In this document: positions 15,862 to 24,395 of the stretch, piece after piece
How the letters are laid out: each line of letters starts with the position of its first letter
Numbering within the stretch: position 1 is the first letter of the stretch
DNA from: Treponema sp.
Lineage (GTDB): Bacteria > Spirochaetota > Spirochaetia > Treponematales > Treponemataceae
Reading direction: 5' to 3'
NCBI GenBank assembly: GCA_016297405.1
Contig: JAEDGP010000004.1
Coordinates: 1 to 56,264 of the forward strand
Length of the DNA: 56,264 nucleotides
Made by a program: the position numbers and the translations under genes
Notes under the pieces: model-generated
What the model saw: only the letters and a program-made list of their open reading frames with translations
Told to the model about the DNA's origin: nothing
Databases searched by the model: none

Positions 15862-16760
15862 CAATAGGACCCCGTATCCAAATTTGAAATTGTTTGGTTT
15901 TCGATTTTTCTGCCTGCATCCAGATGAAAATGATTTACACCTGGCTTTACATGGTCGCTGCAAATTTCTTCCGGAAGAACAATGCCCGGGTGGAAAAGAA
16001 CTTCAAGATACCATCCTTTTTTTTCTGCGGCTTTTTTTAGCACTGGAATCATGATTTTGACCCGTTCATCCATACTTCCGCTAAAAAAGACGCCGGACAT
16101 ATAATGAATCGGAATGGAATTCTTTTTCATGAATTTCCTGACTTTCATTGAGTAGAAATTCAAAATCAGGCATTTTACAACATTCACTGGATTGAATTTC
16201 TTGAACTTGGAAAGGTTCAGCATGTATGGAAGAACAGGATCCTGGGAATTCCTGATGTATTCGGCCTTCCAGTTGTTGTCCCTGAGACAATTTACTATGG
16301 CATCCATCACAACAGGAATCATGTGGGTGTGCTGATGGCTGTCGATCCTGAGTTTCTGTGTGTCGGCCAAGCCGAATTTTACAAGTTCCTCTACCTGGAA
16401 TTTAAATTCTGTCTGCAATTCCTTCCTGATTTTTGTGCGCAAAAAGGGAATGTAGTTCCATATGAAAAGCTTTCCCCATGTTGTGGCCATCATTCCGTTT
16501 TCATCGCAAATGTGAGGACACAGTTTTTTCCCGGCAAGACACTTTCCTTCAATAAGATTAAAGTGGATGCTTACATTCACCTTTGATGGAAATTTTTCAG
16601 ATGCCTTCAGGAAACTTTCTGCAGCTTTACCAGAGCATCCCATGTTTGAAAGAAAACTTATGCTGTTTATTTTTCCGTTGATGCAAAGTTCGTCTATGCA
16701 TTTTGCTGAGTTTATGGAAACTCCATAGTCATCTGCATGATAATATATTTTACTGTTCAT
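15861..16760 (-). CDS. YdjC/ChbG-type carbohydrate deacetylase
   Basis: This 299-residue cytoplasmic metal-dependent deacetylase has the family's N-terminal YYHADDYGVS motif (Asp pair plus His) and the central DSHQHTHMIP motif that supplies further metal ligands; a HPG motif (EVLFHPGIVLPEE) lies near the C-terminus. YdjC-family proteins remove N-acetyl groups from small amino-sugar substrates. In this locus it may deacetylate an amino sugar intermediate. I start at ATG 16760; the frame extends to a TTG at 16787 without a ribosome site. The stop overlaps the next start by one base, so it belongs to the same operon. Confidence 0.82.
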   Translation of the reverse strand: MNSKIYYHADDYGVSINSAKCIDELCINGKINSISFLSNMGCSGKAAESFLKASEKFPSKVNVSIHFNLIEGKCLAGKKLCPHICDENGMMATTWGKLFIWNYIPFLRTKIRKELQTEFKFQVEELVKFGLADTQKLRIDSHQHTHMIPVVMDAIVNCLRDNNWKAEYIRNSQDPVLPYMLNLSKFKKFNPVNVVKCLILNFYSMKVRKFMKKNSIPIHYMSGVFFSGSMDERVKIMIPVLKKAAEKKGWYLEVLFHPGIVLPEEICSDHVKPGVNHFHLDAGRKIENQTISNLDTGSY

Positions 16761-16809
16761 CTTAAATTCCAAATACTCTTTAACCAAATGTTTAATTAAT
16801 TGTTCGATG

Positions 16810-17739
16810 TTATTCTATCGTTACGTCTTCCTTTACGATATATGCCGGACGACCCTTTTGTTCTTCATAAATAATTCCGATGTACTTGGAAAGCATGTGG
16901 ATCACTAAAAAAAGGATGCCGCATGCAAGAAGGACAACTGAAAGGGTGATGGCAGAATTATCGCCTTTTATTATGTTTTTGAAATTCAAAATTGTGGCGG
17001 CAATAAAACCAAGAATAAACAAAACTGCAGGTGCAAAAGAAAGCTTCAATGGAAGGGTGCTGAAGCTTGTGATTCCAGTTTCTGCAAATTTAAGCATCTT
17101 CTTCAAAGTGTATTTAGTCTTTCCCCAGTGCCTCTGCTCAGGCATGTAAGGAATTCCAACCTGGCTGTAACCAATCCAGTTGACCATTCCACGGAAGAAA
17201 ATGTTTGGTTCCTTCAGGGTTTTGATTGTGGCCTGAACTTTCCTGTCGATAAGGCGGAAGTCTGCAGAACCGGGATTCAGTTTTAGGGATGTCACGGCAT
17301 TGATCAAATAGTAGAAGGATTTTGAAGTAAAGCGCTTGAAGAATGAAAGTGTCGGATCGTCCTGTCTTATGGTAAAGACAATATTGCACTTTGTTTCCTG
17401 CCATTTATCGATCAGGGTCGGAATCATCTCCGGCGGATGCTGAAGGTCGCCGTCCATGGAAATAATGCAGTCTCCGGTTGCGGCATCAAGACCACACTTT
17501 AGGGCATGCTGGTGTCCAAAATTGCGTGAGAATGAAAGGCATCTTACGTTTCCCCTGTTTTTGCAGCTGTCCGGGATAACGCAGGAATTGATCTGGGCAA
17601 AAGTATCATCCGTACTTCCATCGTCAACAAGAATAATTTCAAACGAATCATATTTTTCAAGAACTTCAAAGAGTTTTTGCAAAAGAAGATGGACATTTCC
17701 GGATTCATTCATTACAGGAACTACTATGGATACTTTCAT
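16810..17739 (-). CDS. DPM1/GtrB-type GT2 polyprenyl-phosphate sugar synthase
   Basis: This 309-residue enzyme has an N-terminal GT2 domain (VSIVVPVMNESGNV, ILVDDGSTDDT, SMDGDLQHPPEMIP with the metal-binding DGD) and two C-terminal transmembrane helices followed by a short tail. That is the layout of dolichyl/undecaprenyl-phosphate glucosyl- or mannosyltransferases such as GtrB and ArnC, which load a single sugar onto the lipid carrier on the cytoplasmic face. A strong GAGGTG precedes the ATG. With the small flippase and the polytopic proteins around it, it fits a three-part periplasmic glycosylation system. The sugar is not determinable. Confidence 0.85.
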   Translation of the reverse strand: MKVSIVVPVMNESGNVHLLLQKLFEVLEKYDSFEIILVDDGSTDDTFAQINSCVIPDSCKNRGNVRCLSFSRNFGHQHALKCGLDAATGDCIISMDGDLQHPPEMIPTLIDKWQETKCNIVFTIRQDDPTLSFFKRFTSKSFYYLINAVTSLKLNPGSADFRLIDRKVQATIKTLKEPNIFFRGMVNWIGYSQVGIPYMPEQRHWGKTKYTLKKMLKFAETGITSFSTLPLKLSFAPAVLFILGFIAATILNFKNIIKGDNSAITLSVVLLACGILFLVIHMLSKYIGIIYEEQKGRPAYIVKEDVTIE

Positions 17740-17901
17740 TTTTCACCTCGTGCTGAATAAAACCAATGATTTTAGGCTGCGCCGTAAAAAGTAACCAGCA
17801 CTATATAAATTCTAATTTTAATGGAAAATCGGGAAAAAATCTATATGACAGCGTTTTGCATGTAAATGCTTCTTGCCAAAAGAAAACAGCTTTTGCATAG
17901 G
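17740..17901 (-). other. 162-base intergenic stretch inside the minus-strand operon
   Basis: No coding capacity is seen. It holds a direct repeat (GCAAAAGCTGT and GCAAAACGCTGT on the minus strand, about 17850-17895), a short GCAT-loop-ATGC hairpin near 17858-17869, and a possible -10 TATAGT (17806-17801) 61 bases before the downstream start. No convincing -35 or terminator is visible; an internal promoter is possible. Confidence 0.35.
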
Positions 17902-19665
17902 CTACCAGTACAATGTCTTTGGGCGGATGATATTGTATTTTTTTCGTCTGTACAGTCTTAATGCTTCGTCATCGTATTCACTGCATCTTGCTTCCATTAC
18001 AAAGACATAGTTTTCTAGCACAACAGGATAATCCTTTGCCGCTACAATGAATTCACAACGGCTGTTTTTGACAAAATCATTCTGAAGGTAAATGCCGTCA
18101 TCCTTTGGAATGGTCAGAAGTACAAAACTCCTGCATTGCGGAACAATATCCGAATATGTATAAACGCCAAGGTCAAGCATTCCATAGTTAAGAACTGTCT
18201 GGTCGCTGCTTTCCTTTATTATTTTGTCGATTTTATGTTGAGGCAGATCTTCCACCTTTAGTTTGAGCAGATTTTTGTTTGGCGTCATATACAGTGCGTA
18301 TGAAGTTGAAATAACAATGGAAAGAATTCCATAAATCAGGGATTTGGTTCTTGTAAAGCTGATCCTGTTAAAAAGCGAATTGAATGGAAGCACGGCAAAA
18401 GATGCAAAGGAATTAAAAATAAGCGAGTAATATGGATGCTCCTGTCCGCCCTGGTAAATGAAAAAGGCAGTTGTAAAATAGCATAAAAGAACGTGAATCC
18501 TTATTTTTTTGTCTTTTTCAAAGCGGAATAGCGAAATGAAAGCCGTAATGATTAAAAAAAGCAGTGGCATGTTTCGTCTGTATGTGCGGAACATGTAGAA
18601 TCCCATGAAGAAAAATTTGACTAAAATATTGTTTGTAATGGAATATGAAAATATGTTGTCAATGAGGTAACCCTGAACCAGATCTTTTAGGGCGCCGTTT
18701 ATCCCAAAATAAATCAATGGCGGAAGCGTGGAAATTGCAAGGCCTGCAATAATGAATGCAGCCGACTTTAAAATTTCCATGTATTTCTTCTGCCGTATGT
18801 AAATGAATATGGGTACGACTATCCATGCAAGAAAGAAACCGTCCATTGAAAATTTGATCCAGAATACGGCACCTGCAAAAATTCCGCACATTATCAGCTG
18901 CTTTATGGAAAGTGTTCTGTTTTCCTTGAGTACTTTCATTGAAACGTAAATCGGATATGCAAGAAGGGGAAGACAGAATTCTTCTGCAGAGTCTCCAAAC
19001 CTAAAGCAGTATGCCGAATAAATCAAGGCGATGACAGGTGCCACGGCAAACAGACAGGAAGAACCCGTGTAAAGCCTTGCCGTCTTGTAGAAATAAAAGC
19101 ACAGCATATATGTAAAGGCGATTTCAAAAAAATATACGCCAAGGAGATTTGTATGGCTTACCGGATATGTCAGCGCATGCAAAAAATAGAGCAGTGGGCC
19201 CTTTTGTTCAAGAAGATCCCTGTAGGGAACTTTTCCGTACCAAATGCTTTTTCCGACCGTAAAAAAACAGTGGGGATCAACCCATGGGTTAATTGGATAA
19301 ATGGGCGAATCGGTGGTTGTTACAGTAACTATGGCAACAGTCGTAAGCAGAAGGTACAGTTTTGCAAATAGATTTTCATGCTTTTTGGAAAAAAGAATTC
19401 TATCTTCATTTTTATTTATGAAAAAAAATGGAAAAGGAATAAATAAAACCAGCAGGAAAATTTTTATTCCGTATTTAATGCACCTTGCTCTGACAGTATC
19501 AAAATCATAGTTAAAACCAAGAATTGGAAAGATGCCTACAAATACATGCTGAACCGGTTCAAGGTAAAGCGAAAGTCCAAAAGCAAGTATCAGAAAATAC
19601 AGGACAATAAAAATCCTGTTTTTGGAAAAAGAGTTGAAGTCAAATATTTTAAATTCAAAGTTCAT
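17902..19665 (-). CDS. GT39-like (GT-C) membrane glycosyltransferase
   Basis: About 587 residues with many hydrophobic segments. The first external region reads NPWVDPHCFFTVGKSIWYGK followed by VPYRDLLEQKGPLLYFLHA, the arrangement typical of bacterial PMT/GT39 enzymes, in which the Asp is catalytic and the D-x-KGPLLY loop follows. These use polyprenyl-phosphate sugars outside the cytoplasmic membrane. I take ATG 19665, preceded by AGGA at proper spacing; an upstream in-frame extension of 27 codons overlaps the neighbouring GT2 gene and is unlikely. The adjacent DPM-type GT2 (7 bases upstream) is the obvious supplier of its donor. Confidence 0.78.
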   Translation of the reverse strand: MNFEFKIFDFNSFSKNRIFIVLYFLILAFGLSLYLEPVQHVFVGIFPILGFNYDFDTVRARCIKYGIKIFLLVLFIPFPFFFINKNEDRILFSKKHENLFAKLYLLLTTVAIVTVTTTDSPIYPINPWVDPHCFFTVGKSIWYGKVPYRDLLEQKGPLLYFLHALTYPVSHTNLLGVYFFEIAFTYMLCFYFYKTARLYTGSSCLFAVAPVIALIYSAYCFRFGDSAEEFCLPLLAYPIYVSMKVLKENRTLSIKQLIMCGIFAGAVFWIKFSMDGFFLAWIVVPIFIYIRQKKYMEILKSAAFIIAGLAISTLPPLIYFGINGALKDLVQGYLIDNIFSYSITNNILVKFFFMGFYMFRTYRRNMPLLFLIITAFISLFRFEKDKKIRIHVLLCYFTTAFFIYQGGQEHPYYSLIFNSFASFAVLPFNSLFNRISFTRTKSLIYGILSIVISTSYALYMTPNKNLLKLKVEDLPQHKIDKIIKESSDQTVLNYGMLDLGVYTYSDIVPQCRSFVLLTIPKDDGIYLQNDFVKNSRCEFIVAAKDYPVVLENYVFVMEARCSEYDDEALRLYRRKKYNIIRPKTLYW

Positions 19666-19672
19666 ATAAATC

Positions 19673-20623
19673 CTATTCTTCAGTGGCGGAAATGTATATG
19701 GGTCTCTGCTTGATTTCCGTGTAGATTCTGGCAATGTACTGTCCAAGAATCCCTATGGAAAAAAGCTGGACTCCAGAAACAAAAAGAATTATGCAGACCA
19801 GGGAAGGCCAGCCTGAAGTTGGGTCTCCAAAAAGAATTTTCCTTATTATTATGAAGACAATGAGTGCAAAAGCGGCAAACAATGAGAAAATGCCAAAAAG
19901 ACTTGCAAATGCCAATGGTTTTGTAGAAAAGCCCATGATTCCGTCGATGGAATAGACAAAGAGTTTCCAGAAGGACCATTTTGTAGTACCTGCAGAACGC
20001 TCGACATTTTTGTATTCAAACCATTTTGTCTTGAAACCGACAAATGGAAAAAGACCCTTTGTAAATCTGTTCCGTTCCCTAAGCCTAAGAAAGGCATCCA
20101 CATATTCCCTTGTCATCAAACGGAAGTCCCTTGCTCCGCTCACAACTTCAATGGAAGTCATTTTTCCCATTATTTTATAGAACAGGTTTGAAAAAAAAGA
20201 TTTTATGATAGGCTCGCCGTTTCTGTTTGTTCTTCTTGTGGCGGCGCATGAATAATTTTCGTCCCTTATGGCCTTAAGCATTTGCGGAATAAGGTCCGGT
20301 GGATCCTGAAGGTCTACGTCCATTACGGCTGTGTATCTGCCACGGGATTTTTCAAGGCCTGCAAAAAGACCTGCTTCCTTTCCAAAATTTCTTGAAAAGC
20401 TTACAAAGTGTACGTTGCTGTCCTTTGAGCGAAGTTTTTTTATTTCTTCCAGGGTATTGTCCTTGGAACCGTCATCGATAAAAATGAATTCGTATGAAGA
20501 AATTTCACAGGAAGAAATCAGGGAACTGACCGTCTTCATTGCTTCATCATAAAAAATTCCAACAGTTTCTTCTTCATTGTAACAGGGAACAACAAGTGAA
20601 AGGTCGCATGGTTTATTATTCAC
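19673..20623 (-). CDS. DPM1/GtrB-type GT2 polyprenyl-phosphate sugar synthase
   Basis: This 316-residue enzyme has LSLVVPCYNEEETV, FIFIDDGSKDNT and VMDVDLQDPPDLIPQ in the GT2 domain, followed by two transmembrane helices and a short tail (QYIARIYTEIKQRPIYI) typical of GtrB-like proteins. It should load one sugar onto undecaprenyl phosphate. The start is GTG 20623 with GGAG 7 bases upstream. It is a second, divergent copy relative to the 16810-17739 protein, which suggests two different lipid-linked sugars. The two-subunit EamA/SMR-type flippase genes lie immediately upstream. Confidence 0.87.
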   Translation of the reverse strand: MNNKPCDLSLVVPCYNEEETVGIFYDEAMKTVSSLISSCEISSYEFIFIDDGSKDNTLEEIKKLRSKDSNVHFVSFSRNFGKEAGLFAGLEKSRGRYTAVMDVDLQDPPDLIPQMLKAIRDENYSCAATRRTNRNGEPIIKSFFSNLFYKIMGKMTSIEVVSGARDFRLMTREYVDAFLRLRERNRFTKGLFPFVGFKTKWFEYKNVERSAGTTKWSFWKLFVYSIDGIMGFSTKPLAFASLFGIFSLFAAFALIVFIIIRKILFGDPTSGWPSLVCIILFVSGVQLFSIGILGQYIARIYTEIKQRPIYISATEE

Positions 20624-20670
20624 AATAAAACTCCGTTTTTTAATTAGATGTAGTCCAATCAGGCTTTTGC

Positions 20671-21015
20671 TTAAGGAATTACAAAAATCAAAATTCCCGT
20701 AATGATTACGGATATTCCAATAAACTGCTTCAATGAAATTCTTTCCCTGAAAAAAAGCCGGCTGAAAATAAGAATGAAAACATAACTTGAAGTTTCAAGT
20801 ACGGGGACAAAAGAAATGCTTACAAATTTAAGGGCATACATGTCTGCAAAAACTGCGCCAAAAAACATTGCATAGGCAAGAATGACCTTCCAGTTTAAGT
20901 ATTCAAAAACAATGCTTCTGTGGCTTTCAAGGGCGGATTTTTTTAAGAGCATTTGTGAAACCGCAGCTATAAAATTGGAAAGGAGAAGAAAAAGACAGTA
21001 GATGTTATTGTTCAT
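20671..21015 (-). CDS. Small four-helix EamA/SMR-type membrane protein (putative flippase subunit B)
   Basis: This 114-residue protein consists of four hydrophobic helices in the EmrE/ArnE-ArnF size class. The last segments (LETSSYVFILIFSRLFF, RISLKQFIGISVIITGILIF) are typical of EamA halves. AGGAG precedes the start, which overlaps the partner gene by 11 bases, so the two are translationally coupled. ArnE/ArnF-type heterodimers move undecaprenyl-phosphate sugars across the inner membrane; placement beside two DPM-type synthases and GT-C proteins supports that role here. A drug exporter is the alternative but does not fit the neighbourhood. Confidence 0.75.
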   Translation of the reverse strand: MNNNIYCLFLLLSNFIAAVSQMLLKKSALESHRSIVFEYLNWKVILAYAMFFGAVFADMYALKFVSISFVPVLETSSYVFILIFSRLFFRERISLKQFIGISVIITGILIFVIP

Positions 21016-21415
21016 TTTTTTCTCCTTTTGAATCGAATTTTGGTGTGATTCCAGAATCTTCCTTTTTTCCGCCTGTCATAAGGATGAAAATTCCAGCGCC
21101 AATGACCAGTGCTCCTGCAATTTGCCTTACGGTTGTTTTTTCGTTGAAAAACACAAGTCCCCAAATCATGGCCCATACAATGGTGATTGATTTGTTTGAA
21201 AACGCAATGGAAATGTCAATGTGCTTTAAAACCTGCTGCCAAAGGATTGCGTATACCCCAAGGATAAAAATCATGATGCAGTACATAAGACAGAAATTAA
21301 AGGACATGAACTCGTATTTTGATGCGTATTTTCCAAGTATGGTGTATAAACTGTAGAAGATGAAGCCTGCGTGCATCAAAAGAAATACAGGCGCTTTGCT
21401 TTTCATAAATGTCAT
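21005..21415 (-). CDS. Small four-helix EamA/SMR-type membrane protein (putative flippase subunit A)
   Basis: This 136-residue protein has four predicted helices and a charged C-terminal tail that is absent from its partner. The helix IAFSNKSITIVWAMIWGLVFF and the following KTTVRQIAGALVIGAGIFIL match the second half of an EamA unit. Its start is preceded by AAAGGAG and overlaps the stop of the GtrII-like gene by 4 bases; its end overlaps the start of the second subunit. The pair therefore looks like a dedicated heterodimeric flippase, probably for polyprenyl-phosphate sugars, by analogy with ArnE/ArnF. Confidence 0.75.
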   Translation of the reverse strand: MTFMKSKAPVFLLMHAGFIFYSLYTILGKYASKYEFMSFNFCLMYCIMIFILGVYAILWQQVLKHIDISIAFSNKSITIVWAMIWGLVFFNEKTTVRQIAGALVIGAGIFILMTGGKKEDSGITPKFDSKGEKNEQ

Positions 21416-23121
21416 TTCTCCTTTAGCACAATATAAAAGATATTTTCGTTTCCGTAAATATCATGGAATTTTGTGTTTACCAAAAGTGGCATTCCGTGAT
21501 TGCTTGGAATATCTATTTCTTCGGCTATAATGTTATATTTTCCAAGAACATAATCGTTCCAGTCAATGGAGCGTTCCGTCATGATGCTTCCGCCTATAAT
21601 ATAGGAAATTACTGGAAAATTTTTTGAAGCAATGGCATTGTTTTCCGTATTTCCACAGGTTCCTGTAATTTTATAGAAGAATTTTCCATCCTTGCAAACC
21701 CTGTTCAAGTCTGCTATCAACAGTTCTTCCCTGAATGTGTCGTACTTTTTCTGTTCGGCAAGGCAGGTTCCATAAACATTCATGAAAACTGTGCAGCCAT
21801 AAAACAGACAGAATACGATTACCCTGGAAATTTTTGACTTGACTTCTGAAATTGCAAATAGTGAAAACATTGCCACCCAAACGTTGAACCCCATTAGCGA
21901 TCTTGGTGTAAAAGGAGGGTGTGAAAGAATAAGGTATGGCCCGTATGAAATGGCAAATGAGAAAAAAAGTGCAAAGACTGCCAGAAGAACTGCCGTTGAC
22001 TTTTTCTGCCTTGAATTTTTAACTGCCCCGTAAATGAAAGCACAGGTTGAAAGAACAGTGAAAATCTTTATCCACGTTCCACCATGGAATTTACATGCAA
22101 CTTTTATATATGTGATTATGTTCAAAAGCATGTTCTGAACTTTTATCGAAGCGTCAAAATACCCGGCATCGGTGACTTTTTTTGCAAGCAGAAGATAATA
22201 AAAGATGTATGAGGAAGCAAAGGCTGCAATTGACAGCACTGCGAAATTCCAGATTTCCTTTTGCCTGAGGTTGTCCTTTTCCGAAAGTTTTTGAAGCACT
22301 ATGAAAACAACCATTATGACGTAAAGCATGGTTCCTGCCTGGTAAGTTATGCAGGAGAAAATTGTTGCAATGAAAGAGGCTACAAAATAGGTCTTGCTGT
22401 CACTGATGAATAAAAATGGAATTGCCGGAAATAGCAGTGACAGTACCATGTAAACACAGTCATATCTGTAGGAAAAATTCTGTGCATAGCATGGAGAAAT
22501 AAAAATTAGGCTGAGTACAATCAAGTCCAGTAGTCTGATTTTCTTGAAAATTGAATAATCTATGACCGCGTTTGTCAAAACCATAAGAAAAAGGGAGATG
22601 AAAAAAAGAAGCGGAGCACAGTCTGAAATTTTGATTGACGTATGGAAAATTATTGAAGAAAATTCCGATATGTATCTTGAAAATTCAATCCATGATCTGT
22701 CGCCCTTGTAGTGCCTGAAAACGTCATCCTGAAACAAAAAATCGGCATCGATGACTTTAAAAAACACTATGTACAGGATGATGAAATTTATGACAAGCGA
22801 CGTGATGACTTCTTTCTTTTTTAGTTCCATCATGAATGCTTTCAAAGATTGAACCATTTCAGTTTTTACATGTTTTCCGCACTCTGAGAAATTCAGGAAA
22901 CCCAATATGAAAACCATGGTTGCACATAGCATCATGAGATGGAAAAAAATGTCAGTCCATTTTGAAATGTCCCTGAGTTCCCTGTGGAGAATGGCTTTTT
23001 CTGCAAAGGAAACGGCGGTATTTTGAACCGGTGGAAGGGACGCAAATATAAAACCTAAAAATGCAACTGCCAGAAATGAAAATGAAATTTTTTCTTTTTT
23101 TGTTTCGATTGAAAGTACCAA
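21412..23121 (-). CDS. GtrII-like polytopic glucosyltransferase-domain protein
   Basis: This protein of about 569 residues with roughly a dozen hydrophobic segments carries FLFQDDVFRHYKG in the first external loop, matching the acidic pair of GtrII/Glucos_trans_II proteins that transfer a glucosyl-type residue from a polyprenyl carrier to O-antigen. The C-terminal third is soluble. The start is TTG 23121, supported by AGGAG 6 bases upstream; no ATG is suitably placed. With the flippase pair and GT2 genes downstream it reproduces the gtrA-gtrB-gtrII logic of O-antigen modification. Its N-terminal HRELRDISKW block is shared with the 13975-15861 protein. Confidence 0.72.
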   Translation of the reverse strand: MVLSIETKKEKISFSFLAVAFLGFIFASLPPVQNTAVSFAEKAILHRELRDISKWTDIFFHLMMLCATMVFILGFLNFSECGKHVKTEMVQSLKAFMMELKKKEVITSLVINFIILYIVFFKVIDADFLFQDDVFRHYKGDRSWIEFSRYISEFSSIIFHTSIKISDCAPLLFFISLFLMVLTNAVIDYSIFKKIRLLDLIVLSLIFISPCYAQNFSYRYDCVYMVLSLLFPAIPFLFISDSKTYFVASFIATIFSCITYQAGTMLYVIMVVFIVLQKLSEKDNLRQKEIWNFAVLSIAAFASSYIFYYLLLAKKVTDAGYFDASIKVQNMLLNIITYIKVACKFHGGTWIKIFTVLSTCAFIYGAVKNSRQKKSTAVLLAVFALFFSFAISYGPYLILSHPPFTPRSLMGFNVWVAMFSLFAISEVKSKISRVIVFCLFYGCTVFMNVYGTCLAEQKKYDTFREELLIADLNRVCKDGKFFYKITGTCGNTENNAIASKNFPVISYIIGGSIMTERSIDWNDYVLGKYNIIAEEIDIPSNHGMPLLVNTKFHDIYGNENIFYIVLKEK

Positions 23122-23139
23122 TTGTTTCTCCTGTAAAAT

Positions 23140-23173
23140 GGAATCTTTTAGAATTTCAGTTTTTAGAGATTCC
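23140..23173 (-). terminator. Inverted repeat upstream of the GtrII-like gene
   Basis: GGAATCT (23140-23146) and AGATTCC (23167-23173) form a 7-bp stem, extendable by two weaker pairs, with a loop of about 16-20 bases. On the minus strand it lies between the GumK-like gene and the ribosome site of the next gene and is followed by ATTTTA. It could act as a partial terminator or attenuator; evidence is structural only. Confidence 0.4.
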
Positions 23174-23184
23174 CTGTTTTTTGT

Positions 23185-24348
23185 TCATGTTTTTATGCAT
23201 TCCATGAACCTTGCACAAATAACATTCCAGTCACGACCGGAAATGTCAAAGGAATAGTCCTTTTTTTTGTTTTCCAGTGCCTGCCGTATTTCATTCAGAA
23301 AATCATCATAGGAATAGGTCACGGCAACACCCGCATCCTTAAGTTTTGGGGTGTCATGGTAGGCAACAATAGGCTTGCCTGCTGCCATTGCCTGATAGTA
23401 TTTTGCCGTGATTCCCAAGGGCCTGTCTTTGTAAAAATCAGTCACATAGGGAACCATCACTACGGAACAGTTGGTAATCCAGGAAGGAACTTCATCCGGC
23501 TTTATTCCCGGAACATAGGTAAGGTTTTTATAGTTTAAAAGCTGTTTTTTTATTTCTTCTGGAGGATAGTTTGGACATACGACGATAAAATTGAATTCAG
23601 GGTTTTCTTTTGCCCCGCGGAAAATCAAGGACCATTCAACTTCCCAAGCACCGACATAGAGAATGGTGTTTTTCCTATTCAATTCTTCCGGAATTGGATA
23701 GGACTTTGTATATGATTCTATATCTACGCCGTTTGACAAAACTTCATATTTTACCTTGCCTTCGAAATCAGGAATGGCATTTTTGTAGGCTTCAAGCCCT
23801 TCCTTGTTGACAATAAGATTCAAGTCTGCATTTATAAGCATTTCTTTTTCTGCATTTTTAAGGCGCTGTGGTACCGAACCAAAAACCATTGGATCGCTTG
23901 GTCGGTAAACTATCTTTGCATCTGGAAAAAGTCTACTTATTTTTTTTTGAAGGTAGACGCATTCATTTGACTCAAATACAAAAACATCTGTGTTGTCTAG
24001 GTGTTTCTTTGCGAAGGTTCTGAATGGAACAAATCCATGGGTGGCAAGCCAAATTGCCAGTTTTTCTGGAAGTTTTTTTGTTATACCATCTGGAAGCCTG
24101 AAAGTAGGGTAAGTGATGTTTAGAATTTTATTGCCTGAATTTCCAACTGAGCATAGTTCACCTTTTGAAAGTCTTTTTAATACATTCCTGTTCAGCTGTT
24201 CACGGTGCATGAAAAAACTGTAATAAGGACGCGGAAAGCTGAAAAAAACTGTTTCGTGGCTGTTTTTGACGCAAAATTCAGCAAATTTATGAAACCCGCC
24301 CTGTCTTTTTGTATTCCAGTTATGGCCTGTAATAAAAGTTATCTTCAT
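23185..24348 (-). CDS. GT-B glycosyltransferase, GumK-like
   Basis: This 387-residue protein starts ITFITGHNWNTKRQGGFHKF, similar to the N-terminus of GumK-type (GT70) glucuronosyltransferases, where the TGH-x-W...R...FH pattern lines the acceptor site. The C-terminal half has LYVGAWEVEWSLIF, NLTYVPGIKPDEVP and GITAKYYQAMAAGKPIVAY, a normal GT-B nucleotide-sugar domain. It is the first gene of the minus-strand block and faces a divergent GT2 gene across 47 bases. No Shine-Dalgarno site is seen; a TATAAT lies 8 bases upstream of ATG. The donor sugar is unknown; GumK similarity is a family-level impression. Confidence 0.78.
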   Translation of the reverse strand: MKITFITGHNWNTKRQGGFHKFAEFCVKNSHETVFFSFPRPYYSFFMHREQLNRNVLKRLSKGELCSVGNSGNKILNITYPTFRLPDGITKKLPEKLAIWLATHGFVPFRTFAKKHLDNTDVFVFESNECVYLQKKISRLFPDAKIVYRPSDPMVFGSVPQRLKNAEKEMLINADLNLIVNKEGLEAYKNAIPDFEGKVKYEVLSNGVDIESYTKSYPIPEELNRKNTILYVGAWEVEWSLIFRGAKENPEFNFIVVCPNYPPEEIKKQLLNYKNLTYVPGIKPDEVPSWITNCSVVMVPYVTDFYKDRPLGITAKYYQAMAAGKPIVAYHDTPKLKDAGVAVTYSYDDFLNEIRQALENKKKDYSFDISGRDWNVICARFMECIKT

Positions 24349-24356
24349 TATAGCCC

Positions 24357-24362
24357 ATTATA
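24357..24362 (-). promoter_or_regulatory. -10 hexamer directly upstream of the 24348 start
   Basis: TATAAT on the minus strand ends 8 bases before ATG 24348, with no ribosome site between. There is no good -35 (best candidate matches 3 of 6). It would give a leaderless message. Confidence 0.45.
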
Positions 24363-24380
24363 GAACATGTAATTTTTTTT

Positions 24381-24389
24381 TGCTATAAT
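24381..24389 (+). promoter_or_regulatory. Extended -10 promoter directly upstream of the 24396 start
   Basis: TGCTATAAT is a perfect extended -10 (TGnTATAAT). ATG 24396 follows after 6 bases, so transcription should start at the first codon. It is divergent from the promoter at 24357-24362, and the two share a 47-base intergenic region. Confidence 0.55.
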
Positions 24390-24395
24390 TTTACT

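Noticed and set aside
15862..15963. N-terminal extension of the 13975-15861 membrane protein
   Set aside because: The extra 34 codons overlap the deacetylase gene, are hydrophilic and lysine-rich, and ATG 15861 sits in a normal TGATG overlap.
19666..19746. N-terminal extension of the GT39-like protein
   Set aside because: It overlaps the preceding GT2 gene and ATG 19665 has its own AGGA site.
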